DNA of 38,061 nucleotides from Diplodia intermedia. Taxonomy: Eukaryota > Ascomycota > Dothideomycetes > Botryosphaeriales > Botryosphaeriaceae. Shown here in pieces: positions 11,111 through 21,429 of this stretch; within the stretch, counting starts at the first letter, position 1; each line of letters begins with the position of its first letter. The stretch spans positions 1 through 38,061 of the forward strand of contig JAKEKT010000165.1 of NCBI GenBank assembly GCA_021495925.1. Direction: 5' to 3'. The position numbers were made by a program, and so were the translations under genes. Below the pieces are notes generated by a model that worked only from the letters and a program-made list of their open reading frames with translations, ran no database searches and was not told the origin of the DNA.

Positions 11111-11684
11111 ATGCCCGTCGACGTGCAGGCTGCTTCTTCTCCCGCGTTTCGCAGATTGCCGCAGTGGCAGTGCTCGCTACAGAACCTTCCAGATTCGACC
11201 GATTACGCAGATTACAAGGCTATCGAATATCAATTCCCAAGTGGACAAGGTACTGGGGACTTGGGGAAGCGGCAAGTAGAGAAGTGTGTGCACGTGTGTC
11301 CCCATGGCCGGTGGCGCGCGGCGCGTGCCGGCGCCGTTCGGTGGCCGAGCGCTCTCGTTTGCTGCGTGACATATTGCAATATGGCTCTTTTCGGCCCAGA
11401 CTAACTTTTGCCACGCCAGGATTGCCGATTCGGAAGCCACCGCCAGCGTCAAATTCAAGAAGGCCTGGTCAACCGAGAAGGGGAAACGAAGGAAGAAGAG
11501 TTGGAGGAAGACCGATGAAAGAGGATCAGCCTCGACCACATTGGTCGTATCGGCGGCATGCATCCGATCCAGCTCAGCAAACGGTCAGGGCGGCACGTGG
11601 CCCTCGGTGCGACCGAACGTTGGGCAACGGGAAAAGGAACTTACTGGTGTGACTCGGATTGTCATCCCGCATGAATCTGGATGA
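11111..11684 (+). CDS. Possible two-exon orphan gene or gene relic
   Basis: I do not recognise this. An ATG at 11111 in good context (ATCAACATGCCC) opens a frame reading MPVDVQAASSPAFRRLPQWQ and on to a QFPSGQG segment. A possible donor (GTACTG) follows at 11250. A clear CTAAC branch point (11401-11405) and a CCAG acceptor (AG at 11418-11419) come next. Downstream, one frame from 11420 to a TGA at 11682 has strongly coding-like codons (RIADSEATASVKFKKAW, then a Lys/Arg-rich stretch). The GTACTG donor, however, joins exon 1 to a different frame that ends at 11652. Joining to the coding-like frame would need another donor, for example GTGTGT near 11283. It could be a real lineage-specific gene, a decaying one or chance. 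The exon limits are uncertain. Confidence 0.25.
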
Positions 11685-14600
11685 CGAGAAGGGGAGCAAA
11701 TCATGTGCTCATCCAATTTCCCTTGCCTTCTGCTCTTCTCCATCCTCTCCTCCGTTGGCAATCTTCTCGCTCGGCTGCTCGCTCAACTCCCTGGCCGTCC
11801 AAACAACCGCCGCGTGGGCTGAGATTGACGGAGTGCGTTCCGGGGCAAGATGTGAAAATCAAAGGACACCGAGAAAGAAACGGCCGTGTTTCGGGGAAAT
11901 CAAGAGCATGTCTTCGGCGTGTGGAAGATGTTACCAGTCCACATGTGGCTAATCCAGCCGTTCTTTTTTGGCCCTGGAGTCCTGCTTTGCGCCGGGCCCG
12001 CGCCGCGCGCCAACGGGTGTCCGTTGGCTCGTTCCCCTCGATTGGGCTCCCCGGCGGTCGGCGCGGCACAAGTCCAGACACGTTATTCGTAGCCGCTCAT
12101 ACCATGGATCGAGGGCGCTCGCTGTCCGGGCTGTTGGACCGATAGCGGGGCTGTGTAAGAGCGGTTCAGGGAGTGGCATGCAATGGCAGGCTCTAAGCGC
12201 GTGAACTCAGCCTGTGTACGAGCACTTTTCTGGAACAATTCGCGGGCTGTGGGTGGTCGGTCTGGCTTTCCAGTGCCTTGGTAGTAGGCTAAGCATCGTG
12301 TTGGAAGCCTGAGAAGCCGGGACAGGACTCGAGTCACGGCAAAAGGGCGCATCCATGGCTGAACGGCTCCATGGCTGTGGCCGCTGACAGCCGGCTTGAC
12401 AACTTGCTCTTTCCTTGTGCACAGAAGCCAGCCGCTATTAAGGATCAAGGATTGTTGCCCGTTTGGGAATCGACTCAGCAGTGAGTATGATCCGGACCGA
12501 CAGCCGGCCCTACCGCCGACCACAGCGATTCAAGCTTCGTATGATCTGCGGGCTGTCTCATTCGCGGCCCCCTTCCACCCGTGCTGAGCTACTGCATGTG
12601 CCGATGTGTGAGTCCCACGCCTGTCGCGTGGCCTCCAAGACGTCTGGAGAGGAGGCCAGACAGAACAAACCGACAAATATAGACGGTGAAATTTGACGTA
12701 CGCGTCCGAGACGGGCCAGCGGACCTGAATCAATAAAACCTAATGAGTGTGATGCAAACGACATTTCGCTTGATGCCAAGGAATGGAGAACCGCCCCAGG
12801 AATCGATTCTTTCTCACGTGTCAGACGTGGCTCGTTTTCGGCTTCGCATGGGGTCCGTGGGTGCGAGCGAGTTGCGACGTGGGCAGCAGAGGCGCCGACG
12901 GCGTGGCCTCATGCTGTCCCCCGGCCCTTGGGGCTCCCAGGCGCGACGACGCACCCTGCGCGTGGAATCCGTCAATCTCCTCGTCAACAGTTGCACAGCT
13001 TCACGTGCAACAGCCCCTGCCCTAGTCAGCGAATCTTCACGCTCTTGGGCTTCTCCACACAGGCGGGTGCGCCGAGGCGGCGGGCGCGTCGCAGGGAGGT
13101 CTGTGACCCCCACGTAGAACCCATACAGGGTTCGCCGGGATTGGATCGGTGGTTGGTGGAAAACGGGGCGGAGGCGTGCGAGCGCGTTCGTGCGTTGGAG
13201 TTGCTGCGCCATCTTCTACGAATGGCACGGCGGCTCGGTGCAGCCGGTGTGCTGGAACGGCTCTACAGGCCCACTTGGAGGTTTGGGACAAGTCATATAC
13301 ACAGCTCCCGGATGCGTGAGTGGTGGTGACGGAGGGATCGCCAGTCAAAGCGGCGGGGCGCGGTCTGTGGGCGCTGTATCAGGTTCTCAACCTCATCCCT
13401 CGCCCCTCCAGCAGCCCCTCCCTGGGAGGCACGGGCAGCCAGAAAGTCATTGAGCATCAAGCCAGAACTCCCGCGGAGAGTCCGGCCGCCCGGAGCTGAC
13501 GTCTGCCACCGGCGTGCGGCTACGCACGGCTGCCACGGCATGCCAATCCCGCCTCTGCGCACCCACGAGCATGGCGGCCGCGGGAAGGATGGGCGGACGG
13601 CCGGCGGAGTGGGTGGAGAGGCTGGCGGCGCCATTGGGCTGGCGGAGGGCAGCGACGTAGCACGGCTCGATCCCCACGGGCTGGATTCGCAAGCATCTGG
13701 CCAGATGCGGGTGACTGAGCATTAGGGAGAGGGTCCCGTCAGCGTATTGGGCAGGGGTGGAGTCAGCCGTTTGGCAGGCTGAGCCACTTAGCCGACAGCA
13801 AGATCTCGGCTGGCGCAGGCAGTAAACGCTCGCTAGAAGCTGGTGCTCTCCTTCTCGAAGGCCGGCCTGCCAGGACTGCCCCTGAAGCGGTGATCGAGAT
13901 CGCCCTGCTGGTCCTTGTAATATTCCTGCCGCGAACTTGACCGGTTTGCCCGGGCGGCGGATGGTGTGCGGCGCGGGTCCGTTCCTGGAAGCTGGCAAGA
14001 GAGATTCAAGCTGATAGCAAGACTCCACTACGCGCGTAGGTGCGCTTCTGCTGAAACTGGCTGGCGGGGCGGCGGCCCTGCAGGGCAGTGATGGCCCAGA
14101 GTCAGCGCACACCGGTGTGGAGTGGACGAGTCCAGCGGGCGGATAATAGCAGCCGTCTGCTAAGGCAGGAGGTCGCGGGCCCGCCTGGTGGACTGGTGGA
14201 CTGGGCGCACGCCGTTGGCATGGCCCGGCGGGAGGCGTCCTGGCGGAACGTGAGCGCCGGCAGATGTGTCAAGAGAACAGGAGAGTGCGCCTGGAGAGCC
14301 ACGAGGCGCGTCTGCGGATTGCCGTGGGCGCCGATGCTGGCCGCGTTCCCCGAACGTGCGCGCGGGCGATCGATACAACCATGCTGCGGGCAACCATTAA
14401 CGTCCGTAAGCTTCACCACACCGGATGAGGTATTTACGGCGCCGCAGGGACCACGCCAGGCTGGACGTCGCAGCCGCCCAGCCCTCGCCGTCGGAGACGC
14501 TGCCGCGCAGCGCTGAAGCGTGCCGGACGCGCTGGCGGGCTCGGAGAAGCGCGACGTCCAGCGGAGACATGCGCGGTGGGTCGCGGGCGCATGTCTTCCA

Positions 14601-15937
14601 GAAGACACCCATGGTCAGATCGCCGCGCGCAGCTGTACAGGCGTCGCTTCCTGAGGCAAGCATCCCGCGGAGAATTGTGGGTGGACAGCGGCCGGTGAGC
14701 CTCCGCCTCCAGTGCGGCGGGACGGGCGCGGTGCCGGCATGACTAGCACTGGGACTGCAATCGCGCCCAGCGCTGCTGCTCCTGGATCGCCGGGTGACGT
14801 GACAGGCTGTTGATGCGCTCGAGGAGGGCGTGAGGATTGGCGACCGTTGGGCGGGGCGTTTGGGCCGGCGGCTCGCGGCCGACTGGTTGGCCGGCTCACG
14901 GGCTCAAGCTTTGTTCCTGATGCCCGCCGCCCTCCAGCGCTGGACCCTGGTCGCAAACGCCCGAAAAGCGCATAGCGCGGCGCGTACTTGGCGACGCTGA
15001 AAAGCCGTGAGGTGTGAATTTTCTCCCAGCCCCCAGCACGCACGCCCTGCCCTCAGTCTGCCCTCTGTCTGCCGGCGCCTCGTCACGCGTGCTCGTTGCC
15101 AGCCCGCGTGCAGCGGATCACCCAAGCGTGCAAGCCCACCCCAGCGCCGAATCTCGCTTCTCGCTTCCATCCGCTCGCTTGGAGGGAGCTTCTACCGCCT
15201 CAGTAAGTGCGCGCCCCTTCAGCTGCCCGTCATCGCCCCTGTCCTCCCAGCGGCCTGAGCCTCTCTGCAAAGGCCTGTCTCCTGCACCACCATGCACCCG
15301 CCCGCAGCGGCGTGTGCCCGCCGGCCTGCCCTCAGCGCAGCTCCGCAGTGCCCGCTGCCCACACTGACACGGCCGCCGGCGATGCGCGCCGTCGCTCAGC
15401 GCACAGCCACCCACCCGCCTGGCGGCTTCCGGCCTAGGGCCTGCCGCCGGCTTGGTCGAGAGAGCCGCTGCGAGCTGCCTGCCGCCCTTTGCCCTGCCCG
15501 CTGTCTGCGCTTCGCGCGCCGTTCCGAGGGATGCGGACGTTGCTGATCTGGGCAGGCAGCACCCACTTTTTTTTTAACAGAGAGCACCAGCGACCCCCTG
15601 GGCGCGCACGCGCAGTAGCTCGAGAGTGCTCACGTTGTGCCGATCTGAGCTGTGCCCCGAACCCGACTCAGCTCCCTGGAAGAGGCCCGTGTGATCTGCG
15701 GCCGGCCTGCCTTCTTTTCGCACTTGCGTCTTTCCGCTATCCGCTCCGGCAGCATCAAACCACCCGGACGCCTCGTCTCGCCGTACTCTGCCTAAGCGAA
15801 GCAACCTTCCTGGTGCCAATCAGCCCGTCGTGCGCGGGATCAGTTCCCCAAGGGACAGCGCAGCATCGGCCAGCTAGGAGGCTAATCTCGAATCTCACAG
15901 CCTTGCGCCATCGACGTGTGCTGGGTCTCAATCAAAT
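11685..15937. other. Long GC-rich region without a recognisable gene, upstream of the Zn2Cys6 factor
   Basis: About 4.2 kb in which many frames stay open for 80-220 codons, as expected for GC-rich DNA. None shows a domain, a consistent codon pattern or a signal peptide, and frames on both strands overlap freely. The last kilobase becomes CT-rich and probably holds the promoter and leader of the transcription factor. I saw no tRNA, terminal repeats, transposase or reverse transcriptase motif. A long non-coding RNA or an old degraded element cannot be excluded. Confidence 0.5.
15203..15580 (+). other. Possible 5'-UTR intron of the Zn2Cys6 transcription factor gene
   Basis: A consensus donor GTAAGT lies at 15203-15208 after a CT-rich stretch. 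A very good acceptor, nine T followed by AACAG, ends at 15580, with a GCTGAT branch-like motif near 15542. Removing these 378 nt would place a leader exon in front of the ATG at 15938. There is no transcript evidence. Confidence 0.3.
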
Positions 15938-18099
15938 ATGGCAGACCAGTCGCCTAACCCGCCGTCGCGGCAACCGCAGCAACAGCAGCCGGCTCAACAG
16001 CAGCCGCAACCGCAGCAGAATTCTCAGCCTCAGCAGCAGGCGCAACAGACTCCCACCTCCTCCTACCCTTCCCCTCACTCCTACCCGTCGCCGTCCATGC
16101 AACCTTCCTACACCTACCCGCCGCCCCAGGGCGCTCCAGGCAATGCCGAGCCCTACCGCGCCTCGCCCACCGCGTCGAGCATGTCGCTGCCGTCGCTGAA
16201 CCTCCCGCCCATCCGCGCGCCCATTGACGGCCAGCAGCAACAGCCGGGCCAGCCGCCAGCCGGCTCGCTGCCGCCGCCGGTCGCCCCCATGGGCTTCTAC
16301 CCGCCGCCGCCAGGCCACGCGCCGCCGCAGCACCACCAGATGCACATGGGCGCCGCGCCCATGGGCATGCCGCCGCAGGGCATGGGCATGCGATACCAGC
16401 TGCCGCCGCAGGCCGACCAGAGGATCATGTCGGGAGGACGCCACAAGAAGGAGATCAAGCGCCGCACGAAGACGGGCTGCCTGACGTGTCGCAAGCGCAG
16501 GATAAAGGTGAGGACAGCAATTGCAAATTTTCTTCTCGCGATAGCGCGTCGGTCGGGATGAGGTGAGGTTGAAACGGCGAGGTAGCGCGATCGCGTCTTC
16601 GCGTCTCGCTCGCTTCTGTAGCCTGCCACCTCCCGCCGCATGGGTGGAAGCGAGAACTTTACTGTCGTCCGACCTCACTCGCCTACCGACGCGGCTTTCG
16701 CGAAAGCCTCGCTCCCCCAAACAACGCCACAAGCCCGAGTCACTCACACATTCGCAGTGCGACGAAGCACACCCCACGTGCAGAAACTGCCAGAAGAGCA
16801 AGCGCGAGTGTTTGGGCTACGATCCGATCTTCAAGCAGCAGCCCGGCCCCGCTCAGATCCAACCTGCGCCCAGCGCAGCTCCGCCAGTCACGTCGACTCC
16901 CGCAACCGCTCCTCCGCCCGCCCAGGTCGCGTACTCCCACATTCCTCAAGGCTACGCGCCTGCAGCGCCCAACTACACGCCCGCCCCCGGTCACAGCACG
17001 AGCCCGCCCGCGCCGGCCCCCGACCCATCGTACGAGCTCAGTGCTGCCATCGACCCGGCGCTCGCTGGCACCGACCCAATGTCAATCGCCCCGGTCGCCT
17101 ACGATCCGTCGACGCGTGTGTACGTGAGGAAGGAGGACAATGGAAGCTCGACGCCCCCGACGGAGGGTCAGCCGTTGAAGGGTGAGGCAGCACTTGTATG
17201 CAACGTTATGGCATTTGCGTACTAATGGCACACCAGCTAAGCGCATTTACGTCGACGAACTCTTTGCGCTGCAAGGCGTTCCGCCACACGCCCAACCTCC
17301 GACTCCTGGGCCCATCTCCCCCAATGCGGTCGAAGAAATCAAGATGATCTACACCCGAGACTACGCACTCAACATGGATCGCTGCATTGAGACGACGTGG
17401 TACTCAACCAAGGGCCTGAACCGCCTGTTGAGCGACCCGGCCACGATGGAACTCTTCGCCTTCTTCGTGTCCCAGATCCGTGTCTCCCAAGACTTCGAAA
17501 TGCAACGGAGAACCACGAGCCTTGAAGCGAAGCTCATCTGGAAGCTTCTGTGCCTGCCTCGTCAACCCACCGGATTCGTCTCGAACGGCGCCAACGGCAC
17601 CAGTGAGCACGAGACTGATCTTCTGCAGAAGGAGGCTGCACTGCGTGTCGAGGTCCTTGAGGCGCTTCTGTCCTACCAGGTGCTGCCGTTCAACCCTCTC
17701 GCGGAGCTCATCTACGACCCTCAAGTTCCGCACTTGAAGCAATATGAGGTCGATTTCTGGCGTCACCTGGGCACCTTTGTCACTTTCCGCGACATGGACG
17801 AGGAGTCCAACCGCAACATCGAGGCCACGCTGAGCGCGTGCCGCAACATTCTCGGCATGATCGAATGCAGAGATGTCATCTACTCGATGATGATCGCGCG
17901 CCATTACGGCGGACGCTTCCCAGATCTCCCCGACAACGTCAGCCAACAGCCGTACCCGCCGGATCAGGAGGACGACCGGTCGAAGATGGTGGTGGCTAAG
18001 AAGTTTCTTGAGGATGAGTCTCAGGGTCGCGGCATGTCTCAGGTGATCTTCCGACTAGCAGGCATGGCCATTCGGTCTTGGTCCCTGGGCCATCATTAA
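15938..18099 (+). CDS. Zn(II)2Cys6 fungal transcription factor with Gln/Pro-rich N-terminus
   Basis: A nuclear DNA-binding regulator of the Gal4 zinc-cluster class; its targets cannot be told. Exons are 15938-16507, 16758-17181 and 17237-18099, giving 618 residues. Residues 1-165 are rich in Gln, Pro and Ser (RQPQQQQPAQQQPQPQQ), a usual activation or interaction region. The cluster has Cys181, Cys184, Cys191, Cys198, Cys201 and Cys208, spacing C-X2-C-X6-C-X6-C-X2-C-X6-C. Basic flanks precede it (RRTKTGCLTCRKRRIK). Intron 1 (250 nt) splits the cluster between Lys190 and Cys191. Intron 2 (55 nt, with ACTAAT before the acceptor) lies at 17182-17236, phase 1. A Pro/Ala-rich linker leads to an alpha-helical C-terminal half (from about 335) resembling fungal-specific regulatory domains. 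The start is ATATGG after a long CT-rich leader. Confidence 0.88.
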
Positions 18100-19693
18100 C
18101 TTCGTTTCTGCTTCGCATAAGAAGGTGGACGTTCTCATAGCAAGGGCTTTTATGCTTTTTTCATCCTTTGTCAGGGTTGGATTACTGAAGTTTTCGGCAT
18201 TCTGCTTTGTCAGAAGAAAATCATCGGCATGGGGTTGAAGGAGTCTGTGCTTGGCAGGTTTCGTATTCGCGGAGCACGCAAGGTCTGCGGTCATTTCGAG
18301 GGAGTTTTTTTGTTTTCAGCAAGACACTGGCGAATACTGGGCGGTTACTATCTGAGTAAAAAGAGCGGTCATTTCATCATTTCCTTGGGTTGCATCACAC
18401 AAAACCTTGTCTCTTTTCCTTACACTTTCGTCGTTTCGTATTCCATTTCCTTTCACACCCGGTGCAGGTACAGGTAAAGCGGAGAAAGGGTGGCAGTCAA
18501 GTGGTCCAACAGAGCTGGATAGCTGTAATATTAGTTGCAACTCGCAGCGTTCGCAGCCAGCAGCAAGATAGAGCTAGGAGCTAATTATCGAGAACAAACC
18601 TCAAATGTGCACCTTTTGCGTGATGTCCTCCGATGCAAATATAGGTGCAGTTGCGATGTTTGATGAATGATATCACCTGTCGATTTCTCCGCTGGTCATG
18701 ATCATGCTGCGTTATTGGTCAGGTTAGCGCCAATGATAGCACAGCCCTTACACTTCGGGATTTTGGACGTACACGTCAACTTGGAAACTCATGATGTCGA
18801 CCAAGACAGATTCTTCAGCTGCGTACGAATTGCGACGTCAATGACCGGTGCGCAGGAGCCGGGTCATCGCTCCGCGTGTGTTCGAATCTTTGGCCTGAGG
18901 CGCGTTTGTTCTTTCTTCATGGCAAGCATGTTGCTTGTTAGGCCTTAGACAAGTGGGTCATAGCTCGAAGAGGCAGTTTATCAGTGTGTTTGAGGCGGCA
19001 GGACATTCTCATTGTGGTTAGACGATGTGCTCTCACGTGGTGCTCATTGATCAGCGCTGGTCGGCGTGATGCGAAGGCGGCTGACGCTGAGGACATGCAT
19101 GAGCTTGCAGGACGCCAGCCAGTGGTGGCCGAAACTCTTGGAGCCTTCGTAAGCAAATTGCCCAATGCACACACTGGAAGCCCGCGCACTTTACACATTC
19201 ACCCACAGGCTTCATATTGTCCGAAAGTACCAGGGCTGCAACCGTACGAACAACTGCTTTCAGCGGTATCCAGATTCCGGCGGGGAAAAGAGTGCAGAGG
19301 CTGCTGATGGCCCGTCGCCAGAATGCAACGACGCGGGACGGGCAGCAGCAACTGGAAAGCAGGCTGCACGGCTGGAGTGGCAGGCGCTCGCTTAGTGGCA
19401 CGCCTACACGCCTCTTCCCTGGCCGAAACGGAAGGGGCTTGGAGCCGCGGTTCGATACTTTGCTTGGCGTGCCAAGGTCTGACGTAGGGCTGAGAGGCCC
19501 GGGCCGGCCATTGGTTTGTCGATCGAGACCTCTGCCTGCCTGAGACACGCCCGCGACCCGCACTTCAACTCCCCACCTTACGCTCGCCCGACCCCAAACT
19601 TTTGCACTCCCAACCCTCTCCGACGCTGCACAGACCCCTCCAACCCAGCACACGCCCACGCACAGCGCGCTCGCCTCGTACGCTTCCTCAAAC
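18100..19693. other. Intergenic region between the Zn2Cys6 factor and the SUZ-domain gene
   Basis: No gene is supported. The left part should hold the 3' UTR of the transcription factor. The last 150 bases before 19694 are C/T-rich with few G (CCAACCCTCTCC and similar), the usual look of a fungal leader. A minus-strand open frame of 248 codons (19051-19797) runs across the start of the next gene and has no domain. GTTCGAATC at about 18879-18887 resembles a tRNA B box, but no tRNA fold surrounds it. Confidence 0.6.
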
Positions 19694-20579
19694 ATGAGCG
19701 CCTCCAACAGAAACGTCCCCGACGCCTGGGACGACGACTGGGAGGCTGTCGTCGACGTGCGGGCCCCTCTCGTTCTCGGAAAATCGGTCGCTGACATCTA
19801 CGGCAGAAGCCCGAGACTACCCAGTCTGGGCCGCAAGTCCCGAAGAAGTTAACAAAGGCTGAACGAAGGGCACAGCATGCCGAGTTCAACAGGCAATTAT
19901 GGGAGGCGGCGTACGTTCATGCGCATCCCCATCACGGCATGCGGAGCTAACGCAATTGCTCAGAGAGACTCCAAAGGAAGCGCCGCTCTTTCTGCAAGCC
20001 AAGCCCGATGCACCCCTCAACACCGATGTCAAGGCGCCTGTCAAGGTCCTTAGCCGAAAGCCGCCGCCGAAGATCCTGTCGCGAGGCGAGGACGACGAGG
20101 ACAGCGAGGAGGAGGCGCGCAAGAAGTCGGAGCGGGAATTCGCAGAACGCCAAGCGAGGGCGCAGCAGGAGCGTGAAGAAAAACAGCGCAGGTACGCCGA
20201 GGTGCGGGAAAGGCTGTTCGGCTCCACGCCCGACGGCTCGCAGGAACGGTCTGCGTCACCTCGTGGCAATGGCGGCAAGCAGTTTAGAGGCAAGGGCAGG
20301 GGTGGCAGAGGCGGTGATCGAGGAGACTCGGACGCCAATTCCTCGGCGGACCAGTCTCCTGCGCGTGGCCAAGCGACCCCCAAGCGCCACCTATATGACC
20401 CTACCTACTCGGCTAAGCCGAATTCATCGTACGTGCAGAGGCAGCAGGACGGATCGTCACGATCTCGCTCCGGAACGCCAGGGGTGGATCAGCCCATTCG
20501 CGCTCCTCGTGGTCCTGACGGCGGCGGCAGGGGAGGGTTCGGCTTTGCTCCGAGAGGTGGCCGCGGATCCTCTTCATGA
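19694..20579 (+). CDS. Small SUZ-domain RNA-binding protein (SZRD1-like)
   Basis: SUZ domains bind RNA, and proteins carrying them act in mRNA regulation. Exons are 19694-19756, 19807-19910 and 19964-20579, giving 260 residues. Intron 1 (50 nt) has a GCTGAC branch motif; intron 2 (53 nt, GTACGT donor) has GCTAAC. The phases agree. The N-terminus is acidic and Trp-rich (DAWDDDWEAVVD). A basic helix (KKLTKAERRAQHAEFNRQLW) follows. The SUZ domain lies at about 80-142: APVKVLSRKPPPKILSRG, a charged helix, then the hallmark RYAEVRERLFG. The C-terminal half is Gly/Arg/Ser-rich with RGG boxes. The end (PIRAPRGPDGGGRGGFGFAP) fits the SUZ-C motif. Length and layout match small fungal SUZ proteins. The domain call rests on motif recall. 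Confidence 0.85.
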
Positions 20580-21429
20580 ATGCTACACGGTCAGACGACC
20601 AAAACCCCGGGGACGGAAGCCTCCCCGCCCGGGACCGACGTGCGGATGCAAGACGTCCGCTGCCGAATTCCTCCAAACAAGATCCACATTGAGACTGGAA
20701 CGGAAAATCCAATTCCAAAGGAGGAATCCGCAAAAGTACAGGTCCGGTAGGAGTCTACAAAGTCTTCCTACCCAGCGCTCGCACTATCTTGCAAGCGTCA
20801 GAGCCGTGATGGCAAAGCGCGCTGAGACAGTTCGACATGGGCTCTACGTCTTGGTACCGCGAACACCGCAAGGTCTGCTCAACCGCTCGCGGCAAGGAGT
20901 TGCACTAAGGGGGACCAGCCGCCGTCCCGCGTTCCGCACGCGCGTCTGCATTCCGCTTGGAAACGGTAAAAGCATACACGCACGGTACACCAAACTTTAA
21001 CAGAAGGTCTGGCGGTCCGACCATGATTATACGCGGTCCGATATGCCGTTATCGGCGTAGAATATTGCAACGAAGTTGAGGTCGTGGGAAAGACAGTTGA
21101 ACCAATATTGATTGCTCCCATTTTCCGTCAAGAATGTCGGATTCCGTCATGCTTGTCCAATCTACTCGATCGAAGCTTATCCATTTGTGCTATCTTGACT
21201 CTTTCTAGTGGTTCCTGCGGAATGTCTCAAGAGTTGCGAACAGGTTTCTCCTTACGTTTCCAATGCTTGGAATGCCCTATCTTCATGCGACTGGCCATGT
21301 CGCCTGGTGCTCTTAATGCCGACAGGTCGTCTTCACCAGAAAATCAAGCAGCGGTCCCTCCTCACCTTCGCTTTCACTTCTTCCTTTGGTAGGAATAGAG
21401 AGGCAATCCCTTCCTGATCGACCACAATC
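20580..21429. other. Intergenic region upstream of the first low-complexity secreted protein
   Basis: No gene is supported. Besides the SUZ-gene 3' UTR, it holds a pair of CGGTCCGA direct repeats and an inverted CCGATA/TATCGG near 21.0 kb, listed separately. The open frame reaching into this region from 20008 is the out-of-frame shadow of the SUZ gene. Confidence 0.55.
21012..21055. promoter_or_regulatory. Direct CGGTCCGA repeats with an inverted CCGATA/TATCGG
   Basis: GCGGTCCGA occurs twice, at 21012-21020 and 21033-21041, spaced 21 bp, or two helical turns. The second copy overlaps an inverted repeat: CCGATA (21038-21043), six bases, TATCGG (21050-21055). This also makes CCG-N12-CGG. Such CGG/CCG pairs are typical targets of Zn2Cys6 dimers. 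They lie about 400 bases before the secreted-protein ATG. A regulatory role is inference. Confidence 0.3.

Noticed and set aside
11164..11652. 162-codon frame over the orphan candidate
   Set aside because: Its Arg-rich product looks like a shifted reading; the alternative frame from 11420 has the more coding-like codons. It is kept only as an alternative in that entry.
18879..18887. tRNA B-box-like GTTCGAATC
   Set aside because: No A box, acceptor stem or anticodon arm can be built around it on either strand.
19051..19797. 248-codon minus-strand frame
   Set aside because: It overlaps the leader and first exon of the SUZ gene antisense, with no domain or coding pattern.
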